Shown here one piece after another: positions 24,029 through 34,309 of a stretch of 64,000 nt of DNA (positions are counted from its first letter, which is position 1; every line of letters starts with the position of its first letter). Origin of the DNA: Ectocarpus siliculosus (taxonomy: Eukaryota > Sar > Phaeophyceae > Ectocarpales > Ectocarpaceae); NCBI GenBank assembly GCA_000310025.1, contig FN649729.1, forward strand, positions 3,563,473 through 3,627,472, written 5' to 3'. The notes beneath the pieces were generated by a model. That model was not told the DNA's origin and did not search any database. It worked only from the letters and a program-made list of their open reading frames with translations. Position numbers and translations under genes: made by a program.

Positions 24029-26057
24029 TGCCATCACTAAGAGGGTTTGCGCAGGTCGGCCGGCGCGAAAGCATTGTCATCCAGATGAAGGATGCGGAAA
24101 TCTGGCTGCAACAATTATTTCTTCAAGTGAATTTCAGAAGCTGAACAAGCTGCGCACCCATGCACAAGTGTACACTTACAGTACTTGCATCCCTTCAATT
24201 GATGCAACATACAACAGCTGACATACAATATGAAATACACGAAAGCGGTTCGACACAGTAGCAGCAACGTCTCTCACATCAGTTGAAACGCACCCGTCAG
24301 CATGGCCCAATCTCCCCCCGTAACTGAAAGCACAACAGCAGCAGCAGTACTGTAAAGTAACAACTAACAACAAACCTGCTTTTAAAAGTAACATCAAATG
24401 GTTCCCTGTTTGTTTTCCGTTGTTTTTTCCTGTGAAACACACGTTGTCAATCACGCGCAACCGCGAAAATAAAAGGCCGACACATGTCGCAACTGTTTGA
24501 CAGCATAGAGCATAGACGCACAACACACGTCGGACGTACTCTAGACCTACCGCATGCCAACTAAGGGTTAAGCGCAGCTTGATGCACGTATGCATATCTA
24601 CAGCACCAGCACGATTGATACAGCACACAGTAGTACGCAACAGCCAGCACCACGGGACAGCCAACGTTGTTCGAATTCTCCGCAAACAAAGAACCCTACT
24701 GGTTGTAGTTCTGGTGCGTGTCCATATCCATCACAACGAAAGAAAGCAGCAGGGGGAGTTGCGGCCGCTGTCGTGCGCCGAGCACATCAATCTGCAAACT
24801 ACGCTGTACACCACCGCCCTAGAGCAGTCTTCATTTTGATAACGTTCGATCACCCTGAGTTATTATAGGGTATCCACTATGGATTGACGCGGAATTTTGA
24901 CCTTTGAGGATTGACGCCAACATAAAGTGACGGTTGAGGGTTTTGACGGGAAAAAATTCGCACCGCGTGTGCCCGTTGACACGTGAGAGGTGAAAAAAAA
25001 AAAATGGTGGAGGTAGAGTTCAAGGTTGGTTCGGGCTGCCACCCAGGGTCGACATTCCGAAGCGAAGACTCACACCCCCAGGCTCCCAGGAGACTAGGTG
25101 TACCCCTTCGCCTCATCCCGCCGACCTTCCCTCCTTTGCCGCGGCGACTTTTCCCAGGCGTCAAACTGCGACTTCCCAGGCGTCAAACTGCCGTTCGTTG
25201 CTGATGAGTAAGGCAGCTGCTCGCTGTACTGCTGTGTATATACCGATGTCACTGCGGCAGCAGAGCACCGAACCCCGTGAGGGGGCGGGCGAAATGCACC
25301 TACTGACTGGCAAAGTCCGTGTACCCTCCCTTACTCCTCTCCATGTGCTGCCTTCGAGGGCGAGACTCCCCCAATCACTCCCCTGCCTATGCCCCTTTTT
25401 GCTGCTGAAAGCCCGTGCGCAATCGCGACGGCGCATCTACCGAACGCGCGCGCCGAACACGCGCGTCTGGCCACTTGGCCGCCGTGAGAACTGCCGAGAC
25501 GCGTGGGTGCAGGACCGCTAGGAGCAATCAGTATAGGCATGACCAATGTGTTCGCTGCTGACCGCGCACAGCAGACCGCAGCAGAGCAAGCGTGTGTGAG
25601 CCACAGTCTGGCGATGTTTGAAGCGTCAATCTTTTCGCGTCGTTTTATGTTTGGGTGAAATTTAATTTTGACGCTTCCTCACAAAAATTTCGCCGTCAGA
25701 GTTTGCCCCCAAAAAAGCGGCGCAACCTCTTCACGTCAAAACTTCCTGAAATGTCAATCTTTCACGTCATTTCAACAACACGTGGATTCCCTCTATTACA
25801 CGAAGGATTCATTCCGTCGCACTAACCCTACTTGAACATCTAGAGTAGATGGATTTTTGTTTTTTTTTGCACGCTGCCCACCTATGTATGAGACTGAATA
25901 CGACATTGTACGGGCTGCCCCCGACCGCCAAAACTTTGGACAACGGAACTTGAACTCTCACACTTGAGAATGATCGTGATCGAATGAGTGTGGTGAGGAG
26001 TTTTAGACATACGGTATCTTGAGCAGCGCACGATTACGTACACAGAGCGGCAACCAC
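24029..26057. other. No firm gene
   Basis: Open frames at 24176-24685 (minus) and around 25200-25550 (both strands) lack convincing codon bias. A 22-bp tandem copy of CTTCCCAGGCGTCAAACTG-like sequence lies near 25150. The phrase ACCCCGTGAGGGGGCGG near 25270 resembles the tail of dispersed repeat R1. Confidence 0.35.
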
Positions 26058-26467
26058 CAATCTCCCACACTCTACTGACAGCTTTTCTAAACCGCCCATC
26101 CATGGGGGCCTGCCCATGAACTGCCCACCGTGGGCACTTCAACCAGAACTTCGCCACCTTCACGTAGCCTAGAACTTATAGCCAACTTCACATAACCTAG
26201 AACTTTGCCACCAGCGCCAACCTAGCACGTATCGGGTGGGCTTGGGGTTAGGGTTACGGTTAGGGTTAGGGTTAGCGTTAGCGTTAGGGTTAGCGTTAGG
26301 GTTATTATTAGGTGCTATATATAGTGCCCGTTCCAAAGCAGATGATAGCATTTTTTGGAATACATGTACACTGGTTCGCCTTGCGGGGTGCCCATGGGTG
26401 GTCCATGGGTCGCCCATGGGTCGCGTCCCATGGGGTCGTTTGGGAAAACTGTAGAAAGTGTGGGCGA
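26058..26467. mobile_element. CCCATGGG-rich TIR element, copy A (inverted orientation)
   Basis: The ends are CAATCTCCCACACTC on the left and AAAACTGTAGAAAGTGTGGG on the right, which pair as inverted repeats with the copies at 30613, 36955 and 43789. The interior holds GCCCACCGTGGGCAC, a telomere-like block of GGTTAGGGTTAG words at about 26240-26310, TATATATAG, and CCCATGGGT palindromes at the right. No target duplication was found for this copy. Confidence 0.75.
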
Positions 26468-26790
26468 CCCAATGGGCGGGGGAGCCTGTAGTTGCCTCTA
26501 TTAACTACAGCGTATTATTGCAAACGGACGTCAAGACGTCCGCCTTCTTCATACTTCACATTGTGATTGTCTTCTCTCATTTTCTACCCTTTTGGTTCGT
26601 TTTGGGTGGCCCTCTTGGGTCGCCTTTGGACCCCTCGGCGTCAGTAGCTACGTACAATGTCTCGTGTTGTGTTCGTTTCACACCATTGAGTTATTTCGTC
26701 GAATATGGGATCCTTCACTATCTCTCATGCTTAAGCTATTTACATCCCCTCGATCAGAAGTTGGAAGTCGGGTTCCAGTTCTTCTTTCTC

Positions 26791-27208
26791 GGCTACGGTT
26801 TAACATAGGGCCGTGACAAGCCAAAATCCTTCTGTTAAATCGGCACTTCTGAAAAAACTGTTTGGGCTACGGTATAACATAACATCAAATAAAGTGAAAT
26901 ATCACGCATTGCATTTAGTAGAAAGTGTCGGGAAACAAATCACGCGTCAGACCTCTGCAGTTTTGTTGCCTTGTTATAGATGTGGTGCTACCCGCAGCTC
27001 TTGCTCCAGCATCCAAGAGAACTCCACCCAATCACTCACTGGACGAACCACTGGCTGCGTGACGCGGCCTCCAGAAGCTCGATTTAACAGAAAATCTCAG
27101 AGAAAAGACAAATAAATTTTCTGTTCAACTGATTTTGGTCGTGCCAAGCCAGTTCACCTCTGTTAAACCCGGACTTTCTGTTAAACATCTCATGTTAAAA
27201 CCGTAGCC
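26791..27208. mobile_element. TIR element, about 418 bp
   Basis: The left end GGCTACGGTTTAACATAG is mirrored at the right end as CATGTTAAAACCGTAGCC. The word CTGTTAAA is repeated inside both ends, and a second GGCTACGGTATAACATAA-like copy lies near 26865. No open frame spans it. It is probably another non-autonomous DNA transposon; the target duplication is unclear. Confidence 0.6.
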
Positions 27209-27594
27209 GCTATCTCTTTCTTCGCGAAGTCCCGCCGCATGGGCACCGTTGGAAAAAAAAGAGGGTAGGCACGTGTTTGCTAACCTTTGAGTGGTACTTG
27301 TGGCGTAGATATTTCAGTCATTCTTCGCGGTGTTGTTTGGTTTTTTCTTCTGCATATTTTTGTCGGATCCTGCAGCCTCCACGCCGTTTTCGGATGGTTG
27401 TTACACAGTAAATATCATCTTCACAAAAATAAACTATTTTTGGCAAGCCTTCATCACCTTGACATACAGGTACCCGTGCGTTCTCACCACACATTACGCG
27501 GTGCCACGCCTTTCCACTCTCACCCGCGCACGGGAACAAATGATTATCAGCTTTCTAACTTCTTCGTCGTCTTCATGTTGATCTGCGCCGTGTG

Positions 27595-27795
27595 GGACGT
27601 CCCTAGCGTGGTGCCATGGGGCGTCCCACGCGTCCCACGTTCTAGATTTGGTGTCCCATGGGACGTCCCACGTGTCGCACGGGACGTCCCACGTGTCCCG
27701 TGCGTCCGTATGGGCCATCCCATGGGACAGGTGGGATGTCCCACCTGTCCCATGGGCCGGCCCACGTGTCCCATGGGACGTCCCACGTGGGATCC
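27595..27795. repeat. Block of GTCCCACGTG / TCCCATGGGA palindromes
   Basis: Over about 200 bp, GGACGTCCCACGTG, TCCCATGGGAC and related palindromic words recur every 15-25 bp (for example 27656, 27690, 27718, 27750, 27770). It resembles the palindromic ends of the CCCATGGG-rich elements but uses a different core (ACGTCCCACGTG) and lacks their terminal repeats. Confidence 0.7.
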
Positions 27796-28045
27796 CAATA
27801 GTGTCAGTACCTGTTTGATCTTCCCTTTTACCGTCGTCGTCGATTACTCTCGCTCTTGCATTTCGGGCCCCCGCGCCCACTGGGGGCGTGTTCAGTACCC
27901 TAGTATATATATGTGATTTATCCTCCGCCGGGAAGTGCATAGTCTACAGCCAACCGTGTGACATTCAAACTCGATCTTCAGGAAAAAATCCTGTAGATAT
28001 GCACACCAGGCTCGAGTTTGCAATGTGTCACACGGCAAATAACAA

Positions 28046-29918
28046 TACAGTAGCAGTTAAGAACTTGAGCCTCAAAAACTCCATAATCTAAGAGCTTGGC
28101 CACAAGAACAGGTAGGTGCTCAGTTCCGACCTGACATTAAGAACAAGAACCCGCCCTCATGGTGTACCAAGACGCATATAGATAAAAACGGAGCCCCAAA
28201 ACGCGGCGGCTGCAGGATTAGAACTCAGCAAAGTGGGGGGTGACCCAAACAACAGTAGTTTAATATTCGAGGCGGGGGGGGAGAGGGCCTCGTGATACAA
28301 TGATTGCACGCGCGGAGAGGGGGGGCGTACTCTCTCTCTCTCTCATGTTTCGCATGCCTTAGCGGTTTGACCATTCACCACACTTCCTCGAGAGAACGCA
28401 TCATTGTTCCAGCAGGACCGAGATCAGGGATGTTCAACCTACTTCGATGTACTTCCCAAAGGTAGCCAAACAAGGTTTTCCCTAGCCCATCTATCCCATC
28501 GATATCACTTCCCGCCTTTTCAGCCCATTTCCGATGCCCCAGTACAGCTACCGTCTTCTCCTGGCTATTTCATGCCTCAAACATCTCCCTGTACCTTTCC
28601 TTCTACTTGTTCAACTCAGCCGTGTACATTTCTCTGCCCTTGTCGCCTAGCACGGACGTTTCGCAACGACACGAACCCGGTGTCCACACTCGGAGCCCTC
28701 GTTCACATTTGAACTTACTTGTCATTTTCATCGTCTTCCTTCTTGAACCTTCGTCAACGTTCTCAAAGGCCGATGTCCCAATCTCTCCTCTATTTCGTAA
28801 GTTTCATACGGTACTACTTGCCATTTTTTGCTTCCTTACGCTTCTTCAAGATCGTAGGAGTTGGATCCGAAGGGGGGGCGTACTCTCTCTCTCTCTCATG
28901 TTTCGCATGCCTTAGCGGTTCGACCATTGACCACGCGTCCTCGACAGGACGGAGCATTGTTCCCACAGGATCACCGATGGTCAGTCGTTCCTTCCTATTT
29001 TGCGAAAAGGTGTCTCAAAAAATGTTTTCCCTAGCCTATCTATCCTTCCTATCGATATCACTTCCCGCCTTTTTCAACCCACTTCCAATGCCCCAGTACA
29101 GCTACCGTCTTCTCCTGGCTATTCCATGCCTCAAACATCTCTCTGTACATATTCCTTCTACATTTTTCCAGCTCAGCTATTTACATTTCCCTTTCCTTCT
29201 TATACAACGGACATTCCGCGAGTACATCAACATGGTCTTCATCATCTACCTTCCTACTCCCTAATTCTTCGTCTACGTTCTCGAAGGCCGATGTCCCCAG
29301 TCCTAAATTTGACCTTCAGCTTTATCCCTGCATCTATCTATCGGTCCATGTACAGGTAGGTATTCCTTGAATCTTTCCTTCTTTCAATATTCCGTACACA
29401 TCCAGACCCTCCTTATCCTTGGTTTCTTTGTTTTGATTCTGTCCTTCTTCCTCGGCAAAAGCAAAATATCTTCTCCTTGAACCCCTCAAGACCTTCCGAT
29501 TCAGTGTATCGCCGTCAATTTCGAACACCTTCCATGCGTCATCTACAACATTGACCCACTCCGTAGGCTGGTACACCAATTCTTCTTGTTTGTCCACTTT
29601 GCCTCCCAAGCTTTTGTCGGCGACCTCTCCTCTCCCATACCGTACATGGGGTACTGACATCTAGGGGGCGAATTGACGGCTACTACTTTACTCTTACAGC
29701 AGTAGTGTCTCGTGATGAAATCCACCCACGGAAAGACCTGTGTCCTCTGCATACAGGCAATCGGTTTAGAAATGAGAACAACAACCCCGATTATCACAGG
29801 TGGATGCCTGCTCCAAATAAGAACTAGGAAAATAACAACATGTGCTCCGTCGGAGGCAACGAATAAGCGTCGAGCCTCAAGCTGAATATGCGGTTCTTAA
29901 GTGGTGGCGCGTTCTGTA
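28046..29918. mobile_element. Relative of the 26-bp-TIR MITE, split by LINE fragments
   Basis: The left end TACAGTAGCAGTTAAGAACT with GAGCCTCAAAAACTCC matches the left part of the element at 23818. The right end GGTTCTTAAGTGGTGGCGCG, then TTCTGTA at 29918, matches its right end. Between them lie the minus-strand LINE fragments at 28320-29660. I infer an older MITE of the same family interrupted by LINE sequence. Confidence 0.45.
28320..29660 (-). mobile_element. LINE 3' end fragments, tandemly duplicated
   Basis: On the minus strand, 29660-29335 encodes EELVYQPTEWVNVVDDAWKV and KDKEGLDVYGILKEGK. 29270-29000 continues as the C-terminal part of a LINE polyprotein in several frames (GKVEG-like, YKKEREM, CRRNMYREMFEA). 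A second, shorter copy of the C-terminal part and 3' tail lies at about 28760-28320. The two tails (CT microsatellite, then GCATGCCTTAGCGG) are 553 bp apart, at 28327 and 28880. Several stops and frame changes show decay. The tail resembles sequence just upstream of the LINE open frame at 62 kb (GGTCAA..GGCATGC). Confidence 0.6.
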
Positions 29919-30612
29919 GGCATGTTGTTCATCGAACAGACACGGAATACAGTTTCGGATTGATGGTATTTGTTCTGAAAACCTGGGGATCACCAGGGGG
30001 AAGAAATTGTAATTCCAGGTTTCTATTACCGTTTTATTATGCATAATACCAGGTTTTACGGGGCAATTTGTTTGTTTTTTTTCCGCCGCACCCGTTTCGA
30101 AATAGAGTCTACGCCGAAAAACGCTACTTAAGTAACTTGCAGTATCTATCTTGGACTCTTCAAGATAGAGATGGATTCGTTGGGTCATACTAAAAAAACA
30201 ACGTTCAGTTTGGAGATTCGGAGCACCTCAGGATACACGCTCCCGCAAGCCGCGGATCGATCGGCGTGACGTCGGTCGACATCTGCAGGCGGCGGTAGCT
30301 CAAGGCAAACAATAAACAACCCTGTTCCGCACAGGTTGGCACCTCCACACGCCAAGTGGCACACACGGGAAGCAAGCTCAGACCTTCTCGAGTCGTCTCT
30401 CAGACTACCCCTCTCGAGCGGTATATCGAACCGGTCTTCCCCCGGAGCCGGCGCCGTATCCTGTGCGCAGCCCCCTGCGGGCCTGTACCAGTGTGGAAAG
30501 TCACGCCTCCTGGGAACTCGCTCCTGCCGATCTCGCTACAACCCAGCTTCAACACGCACACAGCCGGAGTTCAGCCGCAATTTTGTTTTGCGGTGGTCCG
30601 CCATCACTCGGG

Positions 30613-31129
30613 TCTCCCACACTTTCTTCAGTTTTGCGAAACCGGCCATGGGACACCCATGGGCGGCCAATGAGTGCCCTTCAACCGGAACCAGTGTGTA
30701 GTACTCCTAAACAATAGATTTCTGCGTTGTGGAACGGGCATTTTCGAAACGGCAAAAAAACGCACCGGTTTTTCGTTCACCGATCCGGGATTTGTTCTAC
30801 CCAACGCATGTGTTTTTTTCTGATCTCCGATGGCAATGGGCCTATATATAATTCCCTAACGCTAACCTAATAGAGCCCTAACCCCAAGCCCATACCAAAC
30901 GTGCTAGGTAGGCTTTGGGTGGCTAAGCTCTAGGTTGATATGCCGTGGCGAGTCCTAGGTTGCCCACGGTGGGCATCACTTCGTGGGCAGTTCATGGGCT
31001 GGGGCCCGCCCACGGGCAGCTCATGGGCAGCCCATGGGCAGCCCATGGGCAGCCCATGGGCCGTCCATGGGTCTGGGATGCCCATGGGGACCCCACGGGC
31101 GGTTTAACTGCCGGTAGCGTGGGAGATTG
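30613..31129. mobile_element. CCCATGGG-rich TIR element, copy B
   Basis: It begins TCTCCCACACTTTCTTCAGT and ends GCGTGGGAGATTG. The interior has GGGCGGCCAATGAG, a CCCTAACCCC telomere-like patch at about 30875, GCCCACGGTGGGC, then at 31015-31075 an array of CCCATGGGCAG words about 10 bp apart. No clear target duplication. No coding content. Confidence 0.75.
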
Positions 31130-32479
31130 GGAAAGGTTGACCAAGCTCCTATTGACTACGTATGAAGTGTGTTTGCGTTAGCAATCAAGTTTGCACAAAA
31201 AGCAGACGTTGGTACAATGTATGCTGCCTACTACCTGGTTGCGACGGGTTCCGAGCTAAAGCGGGCCCCCCCTCAAGGCATGGATTTTACAAGAAAAAAA
31301 AATGGCTTCGTTGATGCCGGACGTACGTGAGAAAAACAATTACCCCAAAAACAAAAGGTCGGGTCGAACTCGATTCCAACTTGTTTTTTTCCGCATTCCA
31401 GAACTTGTTTTTTATTGGGGAAGTGACGGCAATCACTTCTGCTTGGCCGAATTAGGGAGGGTAGAGCCACTCAGAAAGTTAGTCAAGCAAAAACCCGTGC
31501 CCGGAAGCGCATGTGAAAATGGTCTATTTTCCCTAGCGAAAGCTCTGGCTGGTCGCAAGTGTAAACTTTGAAGAGACGTAAGTAATGTAATAGCGTTGAA
31601 AAGCCTGAAACTCTCACGTTTTGTCTTCGCTCTCAGTTCGCGAATTTGACGACTCACGGAGGCCTGAGCTGTATTCCTTTGTCTTCTCTCTCTTTCTCGC
31701 TCTCTATCACTCACACACACACTTTCGAGCTAATGTCTCGAGACCGGGTCTTGGCTTGGTTGGAGCTCAGCTTCACGAACAAACGGTCTCAATATGTTCG
31801 AACATCACGACGTTACGTGATACGAACAACAAGTCACGGGGGTTTGGTTCTTGACTGAAAACCAGGTTCGTTCTTGGTAGACAGGTCTCGACCCCGAGAC
31901 CGCCTGCTCAAAGAAACATAACAGTTGCCCGTTCGTTGAAGGTTGCGGTTTAACTCCTGATGCTTCGGCTCATTTATCACATTTATGTATCCAAAAACAC
32001 AAGCTGTCATTTCCCCCCCCCGATCGTGAACACAACTTGGAGGCGGACTTGTGCAGTCTGTAAGAGCCATTGGTGCATGACGCAAACGCACCAGAAGAAT
32101 TGAGATGATGTCCAAAGGTTCGCAACTGTACGCCTATTTCCCCCAGCGAATCAAACCAGTAAAAGCTGATCGCTGCGTACAGATGTACCGTTGCGAAAGG
32201 ATCGATTTTGTGTTTATTCGGGACACGGCCTGACTCAACGGCTGACAAAACGTAAAGAGACATTTATGAGTTTGACGAGAAAACCTGGTCCGTGCCTGCC
32301 ACTAGGAATTTGAAAGACCGATTGCGAAGAAACCGGCTGTACAGTCTTTTGTCTCAAGAAAAGGAAAATACGTTTCCGATACGTACCTGAACATAGAGCA
32401 GCCGTTCGGCAGAGATAACCTATCTCCATGAAGGGGCTGCTGGTGCATGTCAGCAACTGCAAATAGACAACCTATGTAA
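31130..32479. other. No gene seen
   Basis: Short open frames on both strands, none with coding character. A pyrimidine-rich stretch with CACACACA lies near 31680-31720. Confidence 0.35.
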
Positions 32480-34190
32480 TACAGTAACGATGACGCCCAG
32501 CAATTGCAAAGAGGCAACCTGTCTCGATAACGCGGTTGCTGGTTTCCGTGGTCTATGGAAACGCTCCCCGGCGCGTTTCCGCGATGTTAGGTTTGACTCG
32601 GGTTGGGCCATCGAAGCCATAGACAGGTTGGTGGATGTGCCGTGTGACTTCCCGGATATGGTTTCGCGTTGAACATCTGATTTTAGTCGTTGTTCCGTGA
32701 AACCGTTTCGTTTTGGACATGCCCCCCAGAGCGAAGCCCTTGGTTTCCTATCGAATCAACCTTTTGGTGGAGATAAAAAAGGTCGATGCCATTCTTGGCC
32801 AATTCCCTGCTGCGAGTCTCATTCAGCAGCCGCAATCGCTCAGGGCGCACCCTCTGGTTTTGTCACTCCCGGAAAGGACGGCAATCTGCGGATGACCGTG
32901 AACTACGTAAAGCTCAACTACCCTGTGGAGCAAGCAATCTTTGCCAGCAAACGCAGCCACGTGTCAACCATATGTATATGTCCTCGATTATCTGCCCAAA
33001 GCAAGGTATTTTCCATTTTCGGCTTGACTCCCGCTCTCCGCAGATCACCGTGGACACTGACACAGTACAGCAGACGACGTCTTTTTACGCCTGTTCCGCT
33101 TTTAGATATTTTTTTTCAAAGGATCCGGATGCTTCACACGTCGTGATTCATCGTGGTCATCGACGAGGTTGCGTGTGTAGACGATCTTGTGTGTGTACCC
33201 TAACCCGATCGAACGTGTCGCCAACACAATTTATGTAGTGAGCATCTTCGCAAGTACAACCTCAAAATTTCTACTTTCACGTGTCGGCGATCAAAGCTGT
33301 TTGATTTTGGTCACACCATCTCCCCTGCGGCCGTTGGGCATTATCACCCTCACGCCGTGGTTGATTCCCTCACACAAATGCAGCTACCAGCCAACGTCGA
33401 GCAGCTGCGTTCTTTGCTGGGCGGGCCTTCGTGCTATTCCTAACATATCCAGGGTCTGGCCATGCGCGTAAACCTCTCACCAACCTCCTGCGTACGGACG
33501 CCAAGTTTGACTATCACAAAAGTATTGGCGGGACTCTCGGAGCCTCCAGTTATTGCCTGTCCGGGTTGGGAAGTTGACGTGAGTTGTAGCCGTCCCCCCC
33601 GCCTGTGCTGTGACACGTGTTCTGTGGATTTTCGGGGCGGCGCTCGAACAACAGGCCCGCCCATGGATCTATCCCCCCCATTCTGATTATGAGTCGCGCT
33701 ACGCTGATATTTCGAAGCCGCAAGAATCGTGTCGGCGTTTGAACGCTTGCGGGGTTACCATTGGTTCACGCTTCATGATTCGGATCGCAATGCCGGCGTA
33801 CAACGCTGGCGTGAGTTCTTCTCCATGGAAGCTACCACAATTGTCAACCAATGTAGGAGATCGCGAAGGACCCAGCTCGCTGCTTACACCTTTCCGAATC
33901 AAAAAATCATTCCTACTTCCATCCTTAGAACGTTACACTCAAGTGCTATCCGCACGCCCCCGGAAGGTCAGGACTTTCTACGCAGATCATTGACGGGCAC
34001 GCACGAGCAGCATGCGATACATCAATGCAACAGCACCAAGAACAATTTGGATGCCATGGTCTTGTGGGCCAAATCCGCAGTTTATCGTGCTGGGCAAATC
34101 CTTCCACCTCAACCTCGTTTTGTCCATCAGTTAGACTACACTTGGCAATCCTTCGACGCCGAATTATGTGTATCTAAGCATTAGACTAGA
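32480..34190 (+). pseudogene. Decayed Ty3/Gypsy-type pol (reverse transcriptase onward)
   Basis: Reverse-transcriptase-like pieces appear in order but in different frames: DMPPRAKPLVSYRIN and VDAILGQFPAASLIQ (about 32715-32840), GKDGNLRMTVNYVKLN (about 32870-32920, the conserved motif before the first catalytic aspartate), PQITVDTDTVQQTTSFYAC (about 33040-33090), then QLPANVEQLRSLLGG-like and VLAGLSEPPVIACPGWEVDV (about 33380-33580), which match the RT/RNase H connection. The catalytic aspartate pair is not recognisable. At least three frameshifts mean it is dead. I did not find long terminal repeats. Confidence 0.7.
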
Positions 34191-34309
34191 CTCCGTGGGC
34201 AACGATCTCGGATTGAATGCACATCGATCGATACTGCCGTCGACATGATAATTCATCGCTTCTCCGCCGCACGAAGAGGCCGAAGCCTTTCGATACTTTC
34301 GATACAGTC

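Noticed and set aside
24176-24685. 169-codon minus-strand open frame
   Set aside because: Cysteine- and leucine-rich without coding codon bias, splice context or family motif; probably chance.
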